A stretch of DNA of 23,100 bases, from positions 1 to 23,100 of the IMG/VR virus record IMGVR_UViG_3300035688_000069; one strand, given 5' to 3'. This stretch comes from a virus. The translations under genes were made by a program, and so were the position numbers. The notes beneath the pieces are model-generated. The model did no database searches, had not been told where the DNA came from, and saw only the letters and a program-made list of their open reading frames with translations. Shown in pieces: positions 20,872 through 23,100 of this stretch (position 1 is the stretch's first letter; every line of letters begins with the position of its first letter).

Positions 20872-21622
20872 TCTTTACGCCTCGCATGATTATTTGTGTT
20901 GGAACGTAACCGCGGTCGTAATATGGGCGATACGTTGGGCTCGTTCTGACGGATGTAGAGCCGTTAGAATAGTTATAGTCGCCATAATTTACCCTGAACA
21001 GTCCATAAGTGTTTTTGGGATACAACGACTCATAAAGAATTGCAGCGGAAATGGTTGGTAACACGTTATCGAGATGATATGGATAAAGTGCGGAGGGTGA
21101 GCTAGATGGCTGCGCAGTTCCCAAAGTTAAAACGGGACGGGATTCTAAAGCCGCAAAATTGCATGGCATTAGTAAACGTGGCTTGGCGAGTAAAATAAGT
21201 CTTGAAACTCGAGTGTGGCAAGCCTTATAATCCCAGTTACTGTCCGTTTGGTTTGACCATAATGCAAGTTCTAAAACATCGCCAACCGCAACATCATAAA
21301 AGTTGCAGTTCCAAGTGTAATAATAGTTTGCAGATACAGAGCTTGAACTAGTGTTAACGCTTACACCGTTCTTCTTCATACGATAGTAAATCGTTGCCGC
21401 TGTAACAACTTTGCCCGCACCGATTATGGTGGCGATAAACTTTTTTTGATAAGGCGTAATGCTAAAACTCGGCAAGTCGCCCTCTGCAACCGTATAGCTT
21501 ATTTGTGGAGTTCCGGGTTCGCTTGTCGGCAAAGTTTCAGGTGTTAAAAGACTTTCCTGTGGAGTCTGATATGTGATGTTTAAAGTTTTAAGACTTGTCA
21601 GAAGCGGTGTTATCTTTGTCAT
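20864..21622 (-). CDS. Receptor-binding-type tail fibre protein (cassette B)
   Basis: About 252 aa, a diverged duplicate of the protein at 11111-11866. The N-terminal 150 residues are conserved (SLKTLNITYQ, SYTVAEGDLPSF, LWSNQTDSNWDY), while the C-terminal 100 differ strongly. ATG 21622 forms an ATGA overlap with the previous gene, so an earlier in-frame start at 21640 is not used. In the tip, GDYN, TYRP and PTQIIMRG stay constant while the residues between them change. Two alternative receptor-binding proteins with a shared base are the likely reading. Confidence 0.6.
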   Translation of the reverse strand: MTKITPLLTSLKTLNITYQTPQESLLTPETLPTSEPGTPQISYTVAEGDLPSFSITPYQKKFIATIIGAGKVVTAATIYYRMKKNGVSVNTSSSSVSANYYYTWNCNFYDVAVGDVLELALWSNQTDSNWDYKACHTRVSRLILLAKPRLLMPCNFAALESRPVLTLGTAQPSSSPSALYPYHLDNVLPTISAAILYESLYPKNTYGLFRVNYGDYNYSNGSTSVRTSPTYRPYYDRGYVPTQIIMRGVKID

Positions 21623-21906
21623 TTGGTTTGCACACCACAATACCCGATAAGTTTCGCTGCCGCATTCGTGTTTTTAACTCGGATTCGGTCAGTGTTGTTG
21701 CAGTGAAAAGCATATTTAGCGTAAACTCCGGCGCCTGTATCTGTGTCAAATGTCAAGTCGTTAGTTCCGTCGTATCTATGCAATTCAACGTCAAACTCAT
21801 GGTAAATGTTATGGATGACCCATTCCACGCCAGCGCCCGGCTGAATGTCCAAGTAAGCCCCAGCTGCAATGCTCTGAATATCCGCTATAACGTCACCTAC
21901 AGCCAT
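21619..21906 (-). CDS. Small fibre/virion beta protein (cassette B copy)
   Basis: 95 aa and homologous to the 97-aa protein at 12126-12419 (MAVGDV, SIAAGAYLDIQP, VIHNIYHE, YAKYAFH, KLIGY). ATG 21906 has GGAGG ten bases upstream, located in the end of the previous gene, which overlaps by ten bases. It is probably an adaptor or decoration protein of the fibre. Confidence 0.6.
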   Translation of the reverse strand: MAVGDVIADIQSIAAGAYLDIQPGAGVEWVIHNIYHEFDVELHRYDGTNDLTFDTDTGAGVYAKYAFHCNNTDRIRVKNTNAAAKLIGYCGVQTK

Positions 21907-22112
21907 TGAAACTCAGCCTCCTTTTTCAGTATATCGAAGTATGGTTCATAACCCATGCCTTTGAGGATCTCTCTTTTCTGTTTAGTCGATGCCTCGCTGA
22001 TGTCTATGTCCTTCTCCGCTGCAACCATTCGCATCATCGCAAACAAGTCGTCTAGGTCAACACAAATCGAAGCCCCAGATTCCAACTTCTTTAAAGTTAT
22101 GGTTTTACCCAT
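21897..22112 (-). CDS. Small 71-aa protein, first gene of cassette B
   Basis: A charged, mostly helical protein (KKLESGASICVDLDDLFAMMRMV, shown here in short: LDDLFAMMRMVAAEKDIDIS, then KREILKGMGYEPYF). It is not related to the 181-aa protein that opens cassette A, although both genes have the same hairpin leader. A strong AAAAGGAGG lies before ATG 22112. No function is assigned. Confidence 0.55.
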   Translation of the reverse strand: MGKTITLKKLESGASICVDLDDLFAMMRMVAAEKDIDISEASTKQKREILKGMGYEPYFDILKKEAEFQWL

Positions 22113-22180
22113 TTGATTTCCTCCTTTTTATTTTCGGTCTCTCGCATATCGGGCATGCCGAATATGTCGAGCCGAATTTG
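22113..22180 (-). promoter_or_regulatory. Hairpin leader of fibre cassette B (copy 2 of 2)
   Basis: Read on the minus strand: TTCGGCTCGACATATT (22176-22161), a hairpin made of CATATTCGG and CCGATATG (22145-22166), then GAGACCGAAA, an A-rich stretch and GGAGGAA before the ATG. Elements and order match 12980-13050, though the hairpin stem sequence differs, so structure seems to be kept more than sequence. Confidence 0.5.
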
Positions 22181-22184
22181 ATTA

Positions 22185-23099
22185 TTAACTAAACACCACA
22201 CTTTGATCAGCCACAACCTCAACAGTTAAATCCGCACCTGCTGTTCCAGACCCGATTTGGTCGATGTCAACAGTTAATTTATCGCCTTCTGCAAGACTTG
22301 TTATATCAGGCGTGCCAGAATCGCCAGTCGTCGCTCCTGCAGCAATCTGCGGCCTATTACCTTGAGTTGTGAAGATTGTTGTCCCATTTTTATTCACATC
22401 AACGATTATCGCTTGGCCGGTCGGAGCTGTCTTCACAACAAGCTTCACCTTTGTTATCGTCAGGCTACAGGGTGCAAGAATCGTAGGCGCCTTATCCGTG
22501 CCCACAACAAGCGTCCCAGTCACAGCAAAACTCAACGTTGTTTTAACCTTGCCCATGGGCATCTGAGAAGCAGCAAGCTTCGAACTCGCACTCAAACCCG
22601 CATAACCACTCGCCTGGTCCTTATTCGCAGTAGCCTCATGCCCAGAATGCGGAGCTGCTGCAGCAAGATGAGTGTCAATCTGCGGATGCGTATTCGTGCC
22701 CTTATCCGTTAAGCTGGTATGACTTTTTTCCGTGAGGCTGGCTAGGGCATCATGCGGAACCACTGTACCGAGAGTATGCCTAACCGTCGTATCATGCTCT
22801 GTAATTGTGAATTTTGTATGATGGTCATTCTCGCCAATATTGGTTAACTCAGAATGCGCTTTAGAACTGTGGCTCGCTAGTGTGTGAGCAGCTGCGTGTG
22901 TTGGATAATTCAATGCAAGTTTACTTTCAGCGATTGCAGCTGCAGCGTCTATATTATTATTGGTCAATAACGTCCAAGCTGGATCCAGCGCACCCATAAC
23001 CAAAACGTAATACTGAGAGCCTTTCGGAAGCCTAGCCCATTTCGGAGTCGAATTTCCGATTAACAAATCTCCACGTACAACGGTAGCAGCAAGCGTGTC
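22185..23099 (-). CDS. Tail fibre protein, N-terminus cut by the window edge
   Basis: At least 304 aa, and open to the right edge without a stop; the upstream codons read DTLAATVVRGDLLIGNSTPKW, given in part (TVVRGDLLIGN), a common motif in phage fibres, so the true start lies outside. The centre (about 60-165 from TTG 23066) is rich in His, Thr, Ala and Ser (THAAAHTLASHSSKAH, HHTKF, THPQIDTHLAAAAPH), like fibrous shafts. The last 120 residues are a beta-rich knob (FAVTGTLVVGTDKAPTI to LTVEVVADQSVVF). It would be a trimeric host-recognition fibre. The gap to the next gene holds the hairpin leader. Confidence 0.68.
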   Translation of the reverse strand, partial: DTLAATVVRGDLLIGNSTPKWARLPKGSQYYVLVMGALDPAWTLLTNNNIDAAAAIAESKLALNYPTHAAAHTLASHSSKAHSELTNIGENDHHTKFTITEHDTTVRHTLGTVVPHDALASLTEKSHTSLTDKGTNTHPQIDTHLAAAAPHSGHEATANKDQASGYAGLSASSKLAASQMPMGKVKTTLSFAVTGTLVVGTDKAPTILAPCSLTITKVKLVVKTAPTGQAIIVDVNKNGTTIFTTQGNRPQIAAGATTGDSGTPDITSLAEGDKLTVDIDQIGSGTAGADLTVEVVADQSVVFS

Positions 23100-23100
23100 T

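Noticed and set aside
1-23100. CRISPR array, insertion sequence, rRNA or integrase
   Set aside because: No regularly spaced repeats, transposase motifs, rRNA-like sequence or tyrosine/serine recombinase signatures were seen in any frame.

Overview
The window looks archaeal. TATA boxes lie about 25-28 bases before some starts, which implies leaderless transcripts (parA at 296). Other genes have strong GGAGG ribosome sites, TTG starts are frequent, and gene types such as the ABC-ATPase/acetyltransferase fusion are typical of archaea and their viruses. A Bathyarchaeia-like or related Thermoproteota host is a guess; nothing seen fixes the lineage. No integrase, terminase, portal or capsid gene is visible, so the limits of the element are unknown.

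Left part (1-2,560): the 3' end of one gene, then a ParA-type ATPase and a small helical partner, flanked by three near-identical GCGCGCGCTAA motifs that could be partition sites. After these come a small AbrB-like protein on the minus strand and a degenerate tRNA 3'-end-like fragment.

Middle part (2,565-7,940): the most unusual locus. A beta-class SPPYW DNA methyltransferase is translationally coupled to a polyferredoxin/PD-(D/E)XK nuclease fusion, a winged-helix-like protein, and a second ferredoxin protein. The second ferredoxin protein is a paralogue of the nuclease that has lost its active site. A second methyltransferase, with the opposite motif order, converges with zero spacing. I read this as a restriction-modification-like system built on iron-sulfur nuclease subunits, and I do not recognise it as a described system. 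A short zinc-ribbon gene follows.

Right part (8,454-23,100, all minus strand, so read right to left): neck, tail and fibre genes of a siphovirus-like tailed archaeal virus or provirus. The order is a tail fibre (cut by the window edge), fibre cassette B, a gp6-like connector, a head-closure protein fused to a toroid glycosidase-like domain, a putative tail terminator with a beta-sandwich insert, the tail tube, a tail assembly chaperone with a classic T TTT TTG -1 frameshift site, HK97-gp10-like, a short tape measure, a baseplate hub with a carbohydrate-binding-like insert, fibre cassette A (a diverged duplicate of B), a 126-aa protein of unknown function, a holin-like membrane protein and the ABC-ATPase/GNAT fusion. 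Genes are mostly coupled by 1-17-base overlaps. Both fibre cassettes have a similar hairpin leader and variable C-terminal tips, which suggests two alternative receptor-binding fibres.
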